A stretch of 64,000 nt of DNA, taken from contig CAZVAD010000001.1 of the NCBI GenBank assembly GCA_964624645.1, forward strand, positions 40,104 to 104,103, read 5' to 3'. This stretch comes from Mariniphaga sp964624645. Its GTDB lineage: Bacteria > Bacteroidota > Bacteroidia > Bacteroidales > Prolixibacteraceae. Shown here piece after piece: positions 18,845 through 27,584 of this stretch. The notes below the pieces were generated by a model. The model was not told the origin of the DNA. It was given only the letters and a program-made list of their open reading frames with translations, and made no database searches. A program made the position numbers and the translations under genes. Each line of letters starts with the position of its first letter. The first letter of the stretch is position 1.

Positions 18845-19837
18845 ATGAGTAAGGTATATAACTGGGCTGTTTTGGGTTGCGGACGTATCGCCAAAAAATT
18901 CAGCAGCGATTTGAAGCTGCTGCCAAATGCCCGTCTTTATGCGGCGGCTTCGCGCGATTTGACAAGAGCGCAGGATTTTGTCCGTGAAAATGGTTTTGAA
19001 AAAGCTTATGGCAGCTACGAAGAGATGGTTTCCGATCCCTTGGTGGATATTGTGTATGTGGCAACGCCACATTCGCATCATTATGAGCACACATTGCTTT
19101 GCCTGAAGAATAAAAAAGCCGTTTTGTGCGAGAAAGCCTTTGCTATCAACAAGCGGGAAGCGGAGGAGATGGTTGCCTGCGCGAAAGAGCACAACACCTT
19201 TTTGATGGAGGCATTCTGGACCATGTTCCAGCCAAGTTATACCAAAGCCATGGAAATTATCCGTTCAGGCGAGCTTGGCAAACTCCGGGTTGTGCGTTCT
19301 GATTTTGCATTCAAAGGATTTTTTGACCCGCAAAAGCGATTGTACAACGTTGCTTTAGGTGGCGGTTCACTGCTTGATATCGGGATTTATCCGGTGTTTG
19401 CGGCGCTCACTTCCCTTGGGAAGCCCGAAGCCATTAAGACTTTTGCCGATTTCAGTTCCACCGGTTCCGAAGAATCCATCAGTATCCTTTTTAGCTATGA
19501 AAATGGCGAAATGGCCAATCTCACTTCAAGCTTTGCGGCTTATTCGCCAACTCAAACCGAATACTGGTTTGAAAAAGGGTATATGATTTTGAATCCCAGG
19601 TGGTTTACACCGACAAATATCACGCTTTGGAAAGAGGGTGCAGAAGTCCAGACTTTTCCATCGGAGCACAGGCAGGGATTTGGTTATCAGTATGAAGCGG
19701 CTCATGTAATGGACTGCCTCGACAGCGGAAAAATTGAAAGCGACAGAATGCCCTGGCAGCTGAGCCTTGATTTGATGGAGACCCTGGATCGGATCCGTGC
19801 GGATGCAGGAATCGTTTTTCCGGAACACGATTCCTGA
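18845..19837 (+). CDS. Gfo/Idh/MocA family oxidoreductase
   Basis: 330 residues, cytoplasmic (no signal peptide). The N-terminal Rossmann fold begins NWAVLGCGRIAKKF (the GxGxxA nucleotide motif) and continues VDIVYVATPHSHHYEH and VLCEKAFAINKREAEEM, where the usual EKP is EKA. The C-terminal beta-sheet domain contains GGGSLLDIGIYPV, whose Asp/His-type residues shape the active site. Closest in flavour to dihydrodiol dehydrogenase/1,5-anhydrofructose-reductase-like members: NAD(P)-linked oxidation or reduction of a sugar. It faces the three exported sugar enzymes at 19923-22682, sharing a terminator with them, which suggests a linked pathway. Confidence 0.9.
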   Translation: MSKVYNWAVLGCGRIAKKFSSDLKLLPNARLYAAASRDLTRAQDFVRENGFEKAYGSYEEMVSDPLVDIVYVATPHSHHYEHTLLCLKNKKAVLCEKAFAINKREAEEMVACAKEHNTFLMEAFWTMFQPSYTKAMEIIRSGELGKLRVVRSDFAFKGFFDPQKRLYNVALGGGSLLDIGIYPVFAALTSLGKPEAIKTFADFSSTGSEESISILFSYENGEMANLTSSFAAYSPTQTEYWFEKGYMILNPRWFTPTNITLWKEGAEVQTFPSEHRQGFGYQYEAAHVMDCLDSGKIESDRMPWQLSLDLMETLDRIRADAGIVFPEHDS

Positions 19838-19872
19838 AAAAGTCCGGGTTCCACACCGGGAGAGATGAAAAA

Positions 19873-19901
19873 AACCCGGAAGTTTATAAAACTGCCGGGT
19901 T
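19873..19901. terminator. bidirectional terminator between convergent genes
   Basis: Stem AACCCGG-AGTTT / AAACT-CCGGGTT with one mismatch and a 3-base loop. It is flanked by an A-run on the left and TTAAGCTTTTC on the right, and sits between the stops at 19837 (+) and 19923 (-). Confidence 0.7.
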
Positions 19902-19922
19902 AAGCTTTTCAAAGGATTCGCA

Positions 19923-20837
19923 TTACAGCAATGCGATGATTCTGTCCATCCTTTCTGAAATATCTTTCAGCCGGTTTCTATCGCCACCACCGACTTCAGC
20001 TGTCAGCCAGCCTCCTTTGTGATTGATTTCACGGATTGATTGCATAACCACCGGCCAGTTGTTGTCGCCTTCGAGAAGTTCCACGCCAAATCCTTTGCGC
20101 AACCCCTCTTCGTTCATTATTTTCCGGCTGAACTCCTTGATGTGAAGTTTCATGATCCGGTTGTTCAATGTTTTGATCCAGTGCTCAGGCCACCCATAGC
20201 GCAAAATATTTCCGATATCGAAATACCAGCCGATCAGCGGATGGTTGATTTCATCCACAAACCGTTTGGCTTCCAACGGGCTCAGGAGAAAGTTGTTCCA
20301 CACATTTTCCACGGCAATCTGCATTCCTGTTTTTTCAGCATAAGGGATTAATTTGCGGAATGAATCCAGAGCAGTTATGTAAGCCTGTTCGTAGGATACA
20401 TTTTCGTTGACCACCCCGGGGACCACCAAAACCGTATCGCCGCCAAATGCTTTCACCTCTTCCAGTGATTTGGCCACAGATTTTATACACTCCTCCCGCA
20501 CCTGCGGATCGGGGTCGGAGAGCGGCTTTTGCCAGTGATCCTTGTTCACCACGCTGGGCAGTTCAATGCCCGATTTTTCCTTTGCACTCAAAACCTCTGA
20601 AATATTGAAGTCCACCGGACTGTTCAGCTCAACTCCGTCAAACCCCAGGTCTTTCACGAGTTTGAATTTATCCACGAGAGATAAATCCTCCTTAATCATT
20701 CCAAAACCCAACCCTTTTTTCAGCGTTACCTTGCCGGCAGGACTTTTTTGGGCAGCTTTCGCAGTCATCAGCGGAGCTGACATTACAGATGCGCCGGTAA
20801 TCAGGGAAGCAGTTCGGATAAAATTTTTTCTGTTCAT
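19923..20837 (-). CDS. exported TIM-barrel sugar isomerase/epimerase
   Basis: 304 residues of the xylose-isomerase-like (AP_endonuc_2) TIM barrel. It opens with a Tat-like signal (MNRKNFIRTASLITGASVMS), in which the pair is RK instead of RR. In the barrel: DLGFDGVELNSP (strand 2), IAVENVWNNFLLSP (metal-ligand Glu), IGWYFDIGNILRYG (metal-ligand Asp), KLHIKEFSRK and WLTAEVGGG. These are the Glu/Asp/His/Glu ligands of metal-dependent epimerases. Export to the periplasm suggests it acts on a non-phosphorylated sugar or keto-sugar. It lies 28 bases after the next TIM-barrel gene, so they form an operon. Confidence 0.87.
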   Translation of the reverse strand: MNRKNFIRTASLITGASVMSAPLMTAKAAQKSPAGKVTLKKGLGFGMIKEDLSLVDKFKLVKDLGFDGVELNSPVDFNISEVLSAKEKSGIELPSVVNKDHWQKPLSDPDPQVREECIKSVAKSLEEVKAFGGDTVLVVPGVVNENVSYEQAYITALDSFRKLIPYAEKTGMQIAVENVWNNFLLSPLEAKRFVDEINHPLIGWYFDIGNILRYGWPEHWIKTLNNRIMKLHIKEFSRKIMNEEGLRKGFGVELLEGDNNWPVVMQSIREINHKGGWLTAEVGGGDRNRLKDISERMDRIIALL

Positions 20838-20865
20838 TTTACTATTTGTATTAAATTAAATAATC

Positions 20866-21744
20866 CTATAAATTCAAATATTTTTGCAACAAAGCTTTTC
20901 CCTGTCGGATTGCGTCCCTTCCGCTGGATTCGATTCCATACCAGCCCCGGTAGCCCGCATCGTATGACATTTTTATCATTTGTGCAGACATCTCTTCGGT
21001 GGGTTGGTTGCGATAGGAGAGCCCGCCTGCATACGGAAGCATTTTCCGGAGATATTCTATGTGGTCAAAATCGGGCCCCGGCTCCCGCCAGTCGGGATAG
21101 GAACCAAAGTACAAGTTATCAACCTCTTCCATCAGCGCCACCATCCAGTCGGCATCATTGGAAAGTCCGCCATGGTTTTCAATGAGAACGCTGATGTTTG
21201 CCGGAATGGCATATTCCAGCATCATATTATAGGTTTCGGCAGCCCATTTCAGCGCTTCGTCCTTGGGCGCATCTTTCGGTCCCCTGCAGTTTGTACGGAT
21301 GGCATGGCAACCAAGATAAGCGGCAATGTCAATCCATTTCTGATGGTTAATGACGGTTTGCTTTCTGTCCTCCTTCGATGGAGTGCAGGTCTCACCTTCA
21401 TCATCCACCATGATGAGTACCATTTTTACGCCGTGGTTGTCAGCATTTCGTTTTAAGGTGTTTAGGTATCTGATGGTTGGGGCTTCAAACAGTGTGTTTA
21501 CAAACTCAATTCCGTTGATGTCAAAATCCTCGCGGGCAATTTTTGGGAAATCCAGGGTTTTCCAGACTCCTTTATGCACCTCGTTAACCAACGCCCATTG
21601 TGCAATGGAGATGTCGTTGGTAACCATCCGGGGTGTGGAACTGCCTTTTGCAGAAGAAACTGCCCAAGGTGCAATGACTCCGGCTGCACTTGCAAGCGCT
21701 GATTTATAAAGAAAATTTCTCCGGTTAATTTTGTGATTTGTCAT
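20866..21744 (-). CDS. exported TIM-barrel sugar isomerase/epimerase (second copy)
   Basis: 292 residues with a clear Tat signal (INRRNFLYKSALASAAGV). The barrel follows: DINGIEFVNTLF, NHGVKMVLIMVDDEGE, LGCHAIRTNCRG, ISVLIENHGGLSNDADWM, then LYFGSYPDWREPG where the usual D-x-GN is replaced. It ends YRGWYGIESSG with a metal-ligand Glu. It is divergent in sequence from the neighbour at 19923, so this is not a recent duplication; the two may do successive steps. The ATG at 21744 is well placed for the signal peptide. A TAAATTTA box in the 65-base gap upstream is a weak promoter candidate. Confidence 0.87.
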   Translation of the reverse strand: MTNHKINRRNFLYKSALASAAGVIAPWAVSSAKGSSTPRMVTNDISIAQWALVNEVHKGVWKTLDFPKIAREDFDINGIEFVNTLFEAPTIRYLNTLKRNADNHGVKMVLIMVDDEGETCTPSKEDRKQTVINHQKWIDIAAYLGCHAIRTNCRGPKDAPKDEALKWAAETYNMMLEYAIPANISVLIENHGGLSNDADWMVALMEEVDNLYFGSYPDWREPGPDFDHIEYLRKMLPYAGGLSYRNQPTEEMSAQMIKMSYDAGYRGWYGIESSGRDAIRQGKALLQKYLNL

Positions 21745-21809
21745 GCCAAAAAATGAATTGATTAAATTGTGGTAAATTTATGCTTGTTATTTATAATCCC
21801 CAAATTCTG

Positions 21810-22682
21810 TTAGTCATTGAGCATGGGAAAAAGTCGTTTTATCTCTTCTTTGTCGGGATACCTGCCATATTCGCATATTTCAAATGCTTCAGCATAGGAA
21901 ATCCGGCTTCCCCTTTCTTCGCCATACCATTGTTTTAATGAATTTCTGACATCGGAACTGATGGGAAATATCCAGTTGTTTTTGAGCCATTCCAATTTCC
22001 CTGCTTCTGTTTTTGGCAGAGAATCAAGCTCACCGTCAATCCAGGGCAGCCATTCAAAAAACTGGGACTTGTGTGCTGACATGGCATATACCTTTTCATC
22101 AATGACATCGGAAATGTCTATTGCAATATCCGGCTGGAAAGGATATGGTTTTGTGAATCCGTCCTGTGCATATAAAAATACCGGATTTTTTTGCAGTGGA
22201 GGCGTGTCGGGCGCCACATTGGGAACAATTACCATGTATGCAGCATCCTGAACCAGAATTGATGTGTTCCGGTGGTCGGGATGATAGTCATTCGGGCGTG
22301 GCCCAATAACCACGTCGGCATTCCACTCCCTGATCAGGCGGATAACCTGATGGCGCACATGAAGCTCCGGCATCAGCTCGCCGTCATGATTATCAAGCAC
22401 GACATACTTTACGCCAAATCTTTTGCCTGCTTCTTCTGCCTCTTTCATCCGGACTTTAGCCAGTGCGCCGCCGCCCATTTCGTGATGTCCGGCATCGCCG
22501 TTGGTGAGTGATACAAAAAGGACATTGTGGCCAAGTCTGGAAAACTTGATGGCTGTTCCGCCGGCAACTTCATCGCAATCATCAGGATGCGATCCAATAA
22601 CAACAATATTCAGTTTGTTGCTTTGTGCGGAAACATTCAGCAGAAATATAAAAAGGAACAAGGCAGTCAAAATTTGTTTCAT
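21810..22682 (-). CDS. exported PIG-L/LmbE family deacetylase
   Basis: 290 residues with a signal peptide (LTALFLFIFLLNVSAQ). The zinc-dependent PIG-L deacetylase fold shows both metal motifs: SHPDDCDEVAGG (about residues 32-43) and DYHPDHRNTS (about 130). The LTNGDAGHHEMGG segment follows the first. Relatives remove acetyl groups from N-acetylglucosaminyl units or related amides. It is first in a minus-strand cassette with the two exported TIM-barrel enzymes, so a periplasmic amino-sugar or glycoside is a reasonable substrate guess. The long region upstream (22683-23045) shows no ORF I trust. Confidence 0.9.
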   Translation of the reverse strand: MKQILTALFLFIFLLNVSAQSNKLNIVVIGSHPDDCDEVAGGTAIKFSRLGHNVLFVSLTNGDAGHHEMGGGALAKVRMKEAEEAGKRFGVKYVVLDNHDGELMPELHVRHQVIRLIREWNADVVIGPRPNDYHPDHRNTSILVQDAAYMVIVPNVAPDTPPLQKNPVFLYAQDGFTKPYPFQPDIAIDISDVIDEKVYAMSAHKSQFFEWLPWIDGELDSLPKTEAGKLEWLKNNWIFPISSDVRNSLKQWYGEERGSRISYAEAFEICEYGRYPDKEEIKRLFPMLND

Positions 22683-23045
22683 AATCTATTTGATTGAAAA
22701 TTTTCAGAAGTGTTTTAAAGTTTTTTGTTGAAATCAATTTCAGGGATTAAAAATAGGAATAATTTGGACTTTTGGCAATTTTGGTTTTCCGTTATTTTTT
22801 TCGCAATGGGCTTTCAATATTGTTCCCGGGCAGACAGTGAAACAGTTATTGCGCTTTTCAGTGAAAGAAAATTGAAAATGCTGAATAAGAACATTCGGAG
22901 CTTTTGTCCTTGGCCGGCTTTAATTGGTTTGGGGAATTTGTCCAAAATTCATAGTACATCGAAGTTAATTGTTAAATTGCAGAAAATCTGAAAAATGTTG
23001 ACAGAAAAAAGTATTCTGAATTAAAATTCAAAGTAATTTGGCGCT
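22683..23045. other. intergenic region without a supported gene
   Basis: 363 bases between divergent genes. It contains scattered short frames without family features and no hairpin or TAnnTTTG box that fits either gene well. Confidence 0.4.
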
Positions 23046-23423
23046 GTGAGAAAGACATTTAAAATAGCAGGAGGCTTGTTTTTAGCAACAGTTTATTTGG
23101 TTGCGGTATTTTTGTTTTACGGACATTGTATTTCTGCGGACACTTTCGTTTATTCTGATGAAACGAAAAGTGATATCAGTTATTTTTCTGACCTCTCTTT
23201 TCTTGTTTCGGAGGCTACATTGCCTTCCGGAACTGCCTATCAACCGGTGGTGTCAACCATTTCCACAGTTTCTTCTGCTCATTTCAAGGAATTTTCAACC
23301 ATCATAAAAATAAACAGTATCATTCTGACAAATTCATTTGTCAGTTATAGGTTACAATCTGTAAACTTTCCGATTCGTCTGCGCAAGGCGAATCTGCTTT
23401 TTCCATTCCATGGTTTCTGGTAA
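23046..23423 (+). CDS. small secreted or membrane-anchored protein, unknown function
   Basis: 125 residues starting at GTG; no ATG is available in frame. The N-terminus has two lysines and then a hydrophobic helix (IAGGLFLATVYLVAVFLFYGH), a signal anchor or signal peptide. The rest is Ser/Thr-rich without cysteines, and the protein ends RKANLLFPFHGFW. I have the impression that small Bacteroidota proteins of this kind end with the LLFPFHxFW pattern, but I cannot name the family. It is monocistronic, followed by a 9-bp hairpin at 23515. Confidence 0.55.
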   Translation: MRKTFKIAGGLFLATVYLVAVFLFYGHCISADTFVYSDETKSDISYFSDLSFLVSEATLPSGTAYQPVVSTISTVSSAHFKEFSTIIKINSIILTNSFVSYRLQSVNFPIRLRKANLLFPFHGFW

Positions 23424-23514
23424 TTTACTTTATTACGAATTTTAGAGAAGAGCTATTTCAAAAATCCTTAAAATGTATTATTACGTTTTGAGGATGTTTT
23501 GCAATGCGTTGGAA

Positions 23515-23540
23515 TCTGCCTGATTTATTGGTCAGGCAGA
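23515..23540 (+). terminator. strong hairpin downstream of the small secreted protein
   Basis: Perfect 9-bp stem TCTGCCTGA / TCAGGCAGA with an 8-base loop, 92 bases after the stop at 23423. No immediate U-run follows, so it could equally be a leader or regulatory element of the gene at 23628. Confidence 0.45.
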
Positions 23541-23627
23541 ATATGAAAAGCTTTTCTTTATACAATACAGAAGTATATTTATTTGAATGTTAGTAAATTA
23601 GAAAAAGATTTTTTAAAAAATATTGAA

Positions 23628-24194
23628 ATGGACAAAGGAATAGTTTTAGTCACCATAATATTTCTTGCAGTGATTATTTTGCCTTTTTTAATTGTCGGGT
23701 ACAGCAAGAAGAAAAAAAAGAACCGGTTTATAAATATTATCCGTGCAATGGCGGAGAAGAGCGGTTGCACAATTACCCGGCATGAAATCAGTAATAATTT
23801 TATTATTGGAATGGATGATTCATCAGGATGCCTTTTTTTCTACAAAAAAGAGACTGACCGTGAAATTTCCAGAGAGATAAATCTTAAGAATTTTAAAAGT
23901 TGCAAGCTTGCCAATATCAGCCGCACTGTGGAAGACAATAAAAATAATTACCACATGGCGCATAAGCTTGAACTCTGTTTTTATCCGGTGGAAGCGAATC
24001 AACCGGATGAAATCATTGAATTTTATAATGATGAATACGATAGCCTGACCCTGACGGGTGAACTTCAGGTAATTGAGAAGTGGGAAGATGAGTTAAACAG
24101 GTATCTGAAAAATTTTCATAAAGTCAGACCGGCGGCACCCGCCGGTGGAACGCCATCGACAGGCAAGAAAAAGAAGAAATCAAAAAAAGCCTGA
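23628..24194 (+). CDS. single-pass membrane protein with lysine-rich tail, unknown function
   Basis: 188 residues from ATG 23628. An N-terminal transmembrane helix (IVLVTIIFLAVIILPFLIVGY) is followed by a KKKKK stop-transfer signal, so the bulk is cytoplasmic. The soluble domain (about 45-165) is mixed alpha/beta with GMDDSSGCLFFYKKE and LELCFYPVEANQPDEIIEFYN. It ends in a Pro/Ala linker and a very basic tail (GKKKKKSKKA). No family recognised. A frame start at TTG 23583 would add 15 residues. A good terminator follows at 24270. Confidence 0.65.
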   Translation: MDKGIVLVTIIFLAVIILPFLIVGYSKKKKKNRFINIIRAMAEKSGCTITRHEISNNFIIGMDDSSGCLFFYKKETDREISREINLKNFKSCKLANISRTVEDNKNNYHMAHKLELCFYPVEANQPDEIIEFYNDEYDSLTLTGELQVIEKWEDELNRYLKNFHKVRPAAPAGGTPSTGKKKKKSKKA

Positions 24195-24269
24195 TCGTAT
24201 GAAGTTTTCAGACTATTTGTTTCAGCATCAGAAGGATAAAAAAAGTTTCTGTAAAACAGAATGAAAGAG

Positions 24270-24287
24270 TGGGGGAGTAATCCCCCA
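24270..24287 (+). terminator. rho-independent terminator
   Basis: Stem TGGGGGA / TCCCCCA with a GTAA loop followed by TTTCTTTG, 75 bases after the stop at 24194. Confidence 0.7.
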
Positions 24288-24358
24288 TTTCTTTGAAATT
24301 TCATTTTTATTCAAATAATTAAATCTCAATTTCTCCGTTCATTCATTGAATCAGACAA

Positions 24359-25951
24359 ATGAAGATGAGTCATAAAACTCAATTGCTCAATGAATGGAGA
24401 GAGAATATTTTTTTCTTCTCCCTTATTATCACTGCTTCGGTTTTTCCATATTCAGAAGCTTTGGTAAGTATTTCAGCTGTTTTTCTTCTGTCTCAGGCCA
24501 TTGTGCTGTTTTCATGGAACCATCCTACAGTAAAATCCCAATCGTGGAAAATCGTTTTATTTCCTGTTTCAATTTTCGGAGTATATCTGATCGGAACGCT
24601 GTTTACTGCTGATTTTTCATTTGCCCTTTATGAGCTCAGAAAAGTGATATTCTGGATTATTTTTCCGCTTGGAATATTTTTGTCTCCGCGGCTTTCTGAA
24701 AAGAGAATCTATTTTGTGTTATCGGTATTTGTGCTCTCTGTGATTGTTGCAACCTTTATAATTGCCGGGAAGCTGGCTGTTGCCGGCAGTGTGAAAATTG
24801 ATGAATTCCGTTCGGTGAGTATCATTTCGCACATCCGGTTTTCATTTCAGGTGATTTTATCGCTGATTCTTCTCTCTTGGTCCTTTCTGAACAGGGATAA
24901 ATTTCAAATGAAAATTTCAGCTCCCGTTATTTGGGGACTCATTGTATGGCTTGTTTTTTTTCTGATTCTTTTAAAATCATTGGTTGGAGTTTTTGCATTT
25001 TACGGAACATTGCTGGTTACCCTTTTAATTTTCACTGTTGCCACACGAAGTATAAAAAAGAAGATCGCTTTAATTTTTCTGGTTCTATCCATTGTAGTGA
25101 TTCCCGTGTTGCTGATTGGGAAAGTAGTTATTGATTTTTACGATTTCGAAAAGATTGATCCTTTAAAAGTTGAAAATGTTACGCCTTCCGGAAATTATTA
25201 TCATCACGATTTTGAGCAGAGCATGCGGGAGAACGGCCATTTGGTTTATATCTACATATGCAGTAAAGAGCTTCGGGAAGAGTGGAATAAACGCAGTGAA
25301 ATCAAGTATGACGACGACCTGAATGGTTTCAGTCTCGGCAGCACCCTGATCCGGTATTTAACCAGCCTGGGATATCGCAAGGATAGTGTTGGAGTGAGCC
25401 GGCTCACTCCGAAAGATATCCGGCTCATTCAGGAAGGCGTAACGAATTACAAGTTTAAAAACCACCGGTTCTCCATTTTTCCGCGTATTTATGATACGGT
25501 TTGGGAGCTTGACTATTATTTTCGCACAGGCGACCCGAATGAAAAGACACTCTCGCAACGCATTGAATATGTAAAAGCTTCCCTTGTTCTTATCCGTGAG
25601 AACCCCTGGTTTGGCATTGGCACCGGAAACTGGGTGATAAAATACGATGAAGTGTATGATCGGATGGAAACCAAACTTTTAAAAGAGAAAAGAGGTTCTT
25701 CGCATAACCAATACCTGAATTATTTGGTGAAATTCGGGATAACCGGTTTTGTGTGGATTGTTTTTGCCATCCTGTTCCCGGTTTTCAGGCTACGGCATAA
25801 AAGCAATCTGATTTTCATACTGTTTTTGGTCTCCTATGCTTTTGCAAATTTTGGCGACGCCAATATGGAAACGCACATGGGACTTTCCTTCTTTGCATTC
25901 TTCTATAGCCTGTTTCTCTGGAATTCAACCCGTGGAATGAAAGAAAGATAA
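24359..25951 (+). CDS. O-antigen ligase/polymerase family membrane protein
   Basis: 530 residues with about eleven transmembrane segments and one large external loop (about 265-410). The Wzy_C/RfaL signature is at the end of this loop: ENPWFGIGTGN, then SSHNQYLNYLVKFGITG, with the conserved His. Such proteins join O-antigen or other glycan repeat units to lipid A core or polymerise them at the periplasmic face. No other LPS gene is adjacent, so the acceptor cannot be inferred. The start may be MKMSH at 24359 or the second Met. A strong bidirectional terminator follows. Confidence 0.85.
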   Translation: MKMSHKTQLLNEWRENIFFFSLIITASVFPYSEALVSISAVFLLSQAIVLFSWNHPTVKSQSWKIVLFPVSIFGVYLIGTLFTADFSFALYELRKVIFWIIFPLGIFLSPRLSEKRIYFVLSVFVLSVIVATFIIAGKLAVAGSVKIDEFRSVSIISHIRFSFQVILSLILLSWSFLNRDKFQMKISAPVIWGLIVWLVFFLILLKSLVGVFAFYGTLLVTLLIFTVATRSIKKKIALIFLVLSIVVIPVLLIGKVVIDFYDFEKIDPLKVENVTPSGNYYHHDFEQSMRENGHLVYIYICSKELREEWNKRSEIKYDDDLNGFSLGSTLIRYLTSLGYRKDSVGVSRLTPKDIRLIQEGVTNYKFKNHRFSIFPRIYDTVWELDYYFRTGDPNEKTLSQRIEYVKASLVLIRENPWFGIGTGNWVIKYDEVYDRMETKLLKEKRGSSHNQYLNYLVKFGITGFVWIVFAILFPVFRLRHKSNLIFILFLVSYAFANFGDANMETHMGLSFFAFFYSLFLWNSTRGMKER

Positions 25952-25998
25952 CTGGTGATTTCGTGCCGTTTTTTCATTCAGCCAGTATTATGACTCCA

Positions 25999-26030
25999 TA
26001 AAAAAAGGAGGTGAAAAACCTCCTTTTTTT
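25999..26030. terminator. bidirectional rho-independent terminator
   Basis: Stem AGGAGGT / ACCTCCT with loop GAAAA, A-run on the left and T-run on the right. It serves both the O-antigen ligase (+) and the ExbD operon (-). Confidence 0.9.
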
Positions 26031-26034
26031 AATT

Positions 26035-26505
26035 TTATCTTACAGCTCTTTTTCTCGAAGAGTAGTTGATGTGCAGCGCTGCGGATTTTCGCAGCTCCTG
26101 TTTTATATCCGTAACAATACCCATTTTTGTGTTCTCATCCACTTTCAAAGAGGTGATCATCATGGGCCTTTCTGCTTCATTTCGTGCTTCTCTTTCAGCA
26201 ATGATGTACTCCTGGATTTCATAAACCCCTGCAAACTGGTCGTTCAACTGTATCCGGGATGCTACCCCAAAATGCTTTTGGTATTCGGGCAGCGGTTCTC
26301 CCACATAGATATAGCTCACCAGTGATTTCTTTTCCAGTTTTGACAATTCCGTTGCCGACGGCAGAGTGATATGTACCATGTAAGTAACTTCCCGCATGGT
26401 TGTAGTGACCATGAAGAAGAACAGTATCATAAAAACAATGTCAGGCAAAGAAGCAGTGGAAATGGGGGGAAGCTCTTTTCCTCCCTTTTTTCTAAATTTA
26501 CTCAT
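26035..26505 (-). CDS. ExbD/TolR family biopolymer transport protein (second copy)
   Basis: 156 residues. A short basic cytoplasmic tail (MSKFRKKGGKELPPISTAS) precedes a single membrane helix starting LPDIVFMILFFFMVTTTM, in which the Asp is the proton-conducting residue of ExbD/TolR. A periplasmic domain of about 110 residues follows. It works with the TolQ/ExbB-type channel at 27585 to convert proton motive force into motion across the periplasm. It is last gene of a four-gene operon, 2 bases after the other ExbD. Confidence 0.93.
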   Translation of the reverse strand: MSKFRKKGGKELPPISTASLPDIVFMILFFFMVTTTMREVTYMVHITLPSATELSKLEKKSLVSYIYVGEPLPEYQKHFGVASRIQLNDQFAGVYEIQEYIIAEREARNEAERPMMITSLKVDENTKMGIVTDIKQELRKSAALHINYSSRKRAVR

Positions 26506-26507
26506 AC

Positions 26508-27086
26508 TTATCTTCCTCCTACTCTTTTGGGTTCAGCCTCTGAAATTCTGGAGGGGTAAATCTCCCGGACAGCATCCTGCTGTTCCTTGTCCAGATCATT
26601 AAAGGCTCTTCCGAATTGGATTTTTGCCAATTCGTCCCTTAGTTCGTTAATAGCAGCAACCAGTTCGTTTTGAACAGCGATGTATGTACCATACTGAGTG
26701 TCCATGTCATTGCGCAATGAGATTACTCCTTTTGTAATCATCACCTCACCAAAGTAGGGAACCTCTTTGGCCTCTTTCTCCGGGAGATGTTCTTCATTGC
26801 GTGGATTGGCCATGAAATTTTTGGCCATATCCCGTAAGTTTTCAATGCTGGCGTATTCATTTTCCACCAACAGTTGGTTGTCCCGGTTCACCAGAACAAC
26901 AAAAACGTTTCGCTCTTTGATCATCTGATCATCATCTTTGAGCGTTTCGGGATCAACCCATTGGGGAAGTCTTCTTTCCAGACCGCTGTCAACGTCCATC
27001 GTGGTTGTTACCAGGAAAAAGAAGAGCAACATAAAAGCAATGTCTGCCAATGATGCTGACGGTATTTCGGGTGTTTTTCTTGCCAT
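26508..27086 (-). CDS. ExbD/TolR family biopolymer transport protein (first copy)
   Basis: 192 residues. N-terminal MARKTPEIPSASLADIAFML then FFFLVTTTMDVD, with the conserved membrane Asp in SLADIAFML. The periplasmic part is longer than in the second copy and carries an acidic insert (HLPEKEAKEVP, about 100-110). Two different ExbD proteins next to one ExbB is a common Bacteroidota arrangement. The spacing of 33 bases to the 4-TM gene upstream and 2 bases to the next ExbD indicates one transcript. Confidence 0.93.
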   Translation of the reverse strand: MARKTPEIPSASLADIAFMLLFFFLVTTTMDVDSGLERRLPQWVDPETLKDDDQMIKERNVFVVLVNRDNQLLVENEYASIENLRDMAKNFMANPRNEEHLPEKEAKEVPYFGEVMITKGVISLRNDMDTQYGTYIAVQNELVAAINELRDELAKIQFGRAFNDLDKEQQDAVREIYPSRISEAEPKRVGGR

Positions 27087-27119
27087 ATTAATTTTCCTGT
27101 TTTAAGTACCACGAATTAA

Positions 27120-27581
27120 TTATTTCTTGAATAAACGGGTTGCCGATGACAGTGTAATTGAAAGAATGGCTAATCCAAACAGAATATACGTGGCATATAA
27201 TCCGGCATCAACCAGCTTCACTACTTTTGGTGTCAGCGTCCCGTCATTAATATACTTTTGTACCCCGATGAACTGCGGAATTGCATCCGAAGCAAGCAAG
27301 TATGAGATAAGGAGTATAGCCCCAAGAAAAACAATGGAGAGAAGTCCTTTTTTTGCTTTTTCAAAATCGGTGGTCATCAGGAAGACATTTGCAACGACTG
27401 CAAGTGCTCCTGTTGCAATAAGCAATATGTAAGCCCAGACAAGGTTGGAGTTAATCCAGCTTCCCATTGCCATGTCAGCATCGTTATCACTGATGTTGAC
27501 CATCAGAGAGACGATGAGTACTGCTGACACAATGAGCAGGGCCCACAGTATTATGGAAGTGATTTTCTCTAATTTTCCCAT
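27120..27581 (-). CDS. four-helix membrane protein of the ExbBD operon
   Basis: 153 residues with four predicted helices (SIILWALLIVSAVLIVSLMV; NLVWAYILLIATGALAVVANVFLM; GLLSIVFLGAILLISYLLAS; AGLYATYILFGLAILSITLS). Function unknown, but it lies between the ExbB-type and ExbD-type genes with 3 bases to the former, so it may be an accessory subunit of the motor. No charged residue typical of a proton path stands out in the helices. Confidence 0.75.
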   Translation of the reverse strand: MGKLEKITSIILWALLIVSAVLIVSLMVNISDNDADMAMGSWINSNLVWAYILLIATGALAVVANVFLMTTDFEKAKKGLLSIVFLGAILLISYLLASDAIPQFIGVQKYINDGTLTPKVVKLVDAGLYATYILFGLAILSITLSSATRLFKK

Positions 27582-27584
27582 GGG

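Noticed and set aside
22725..22991. 88-codon ORF in the PIG-L upstream region
   Set aside because: TTG start, no ribosome site, no family similarity, composition like intergenic DNA.
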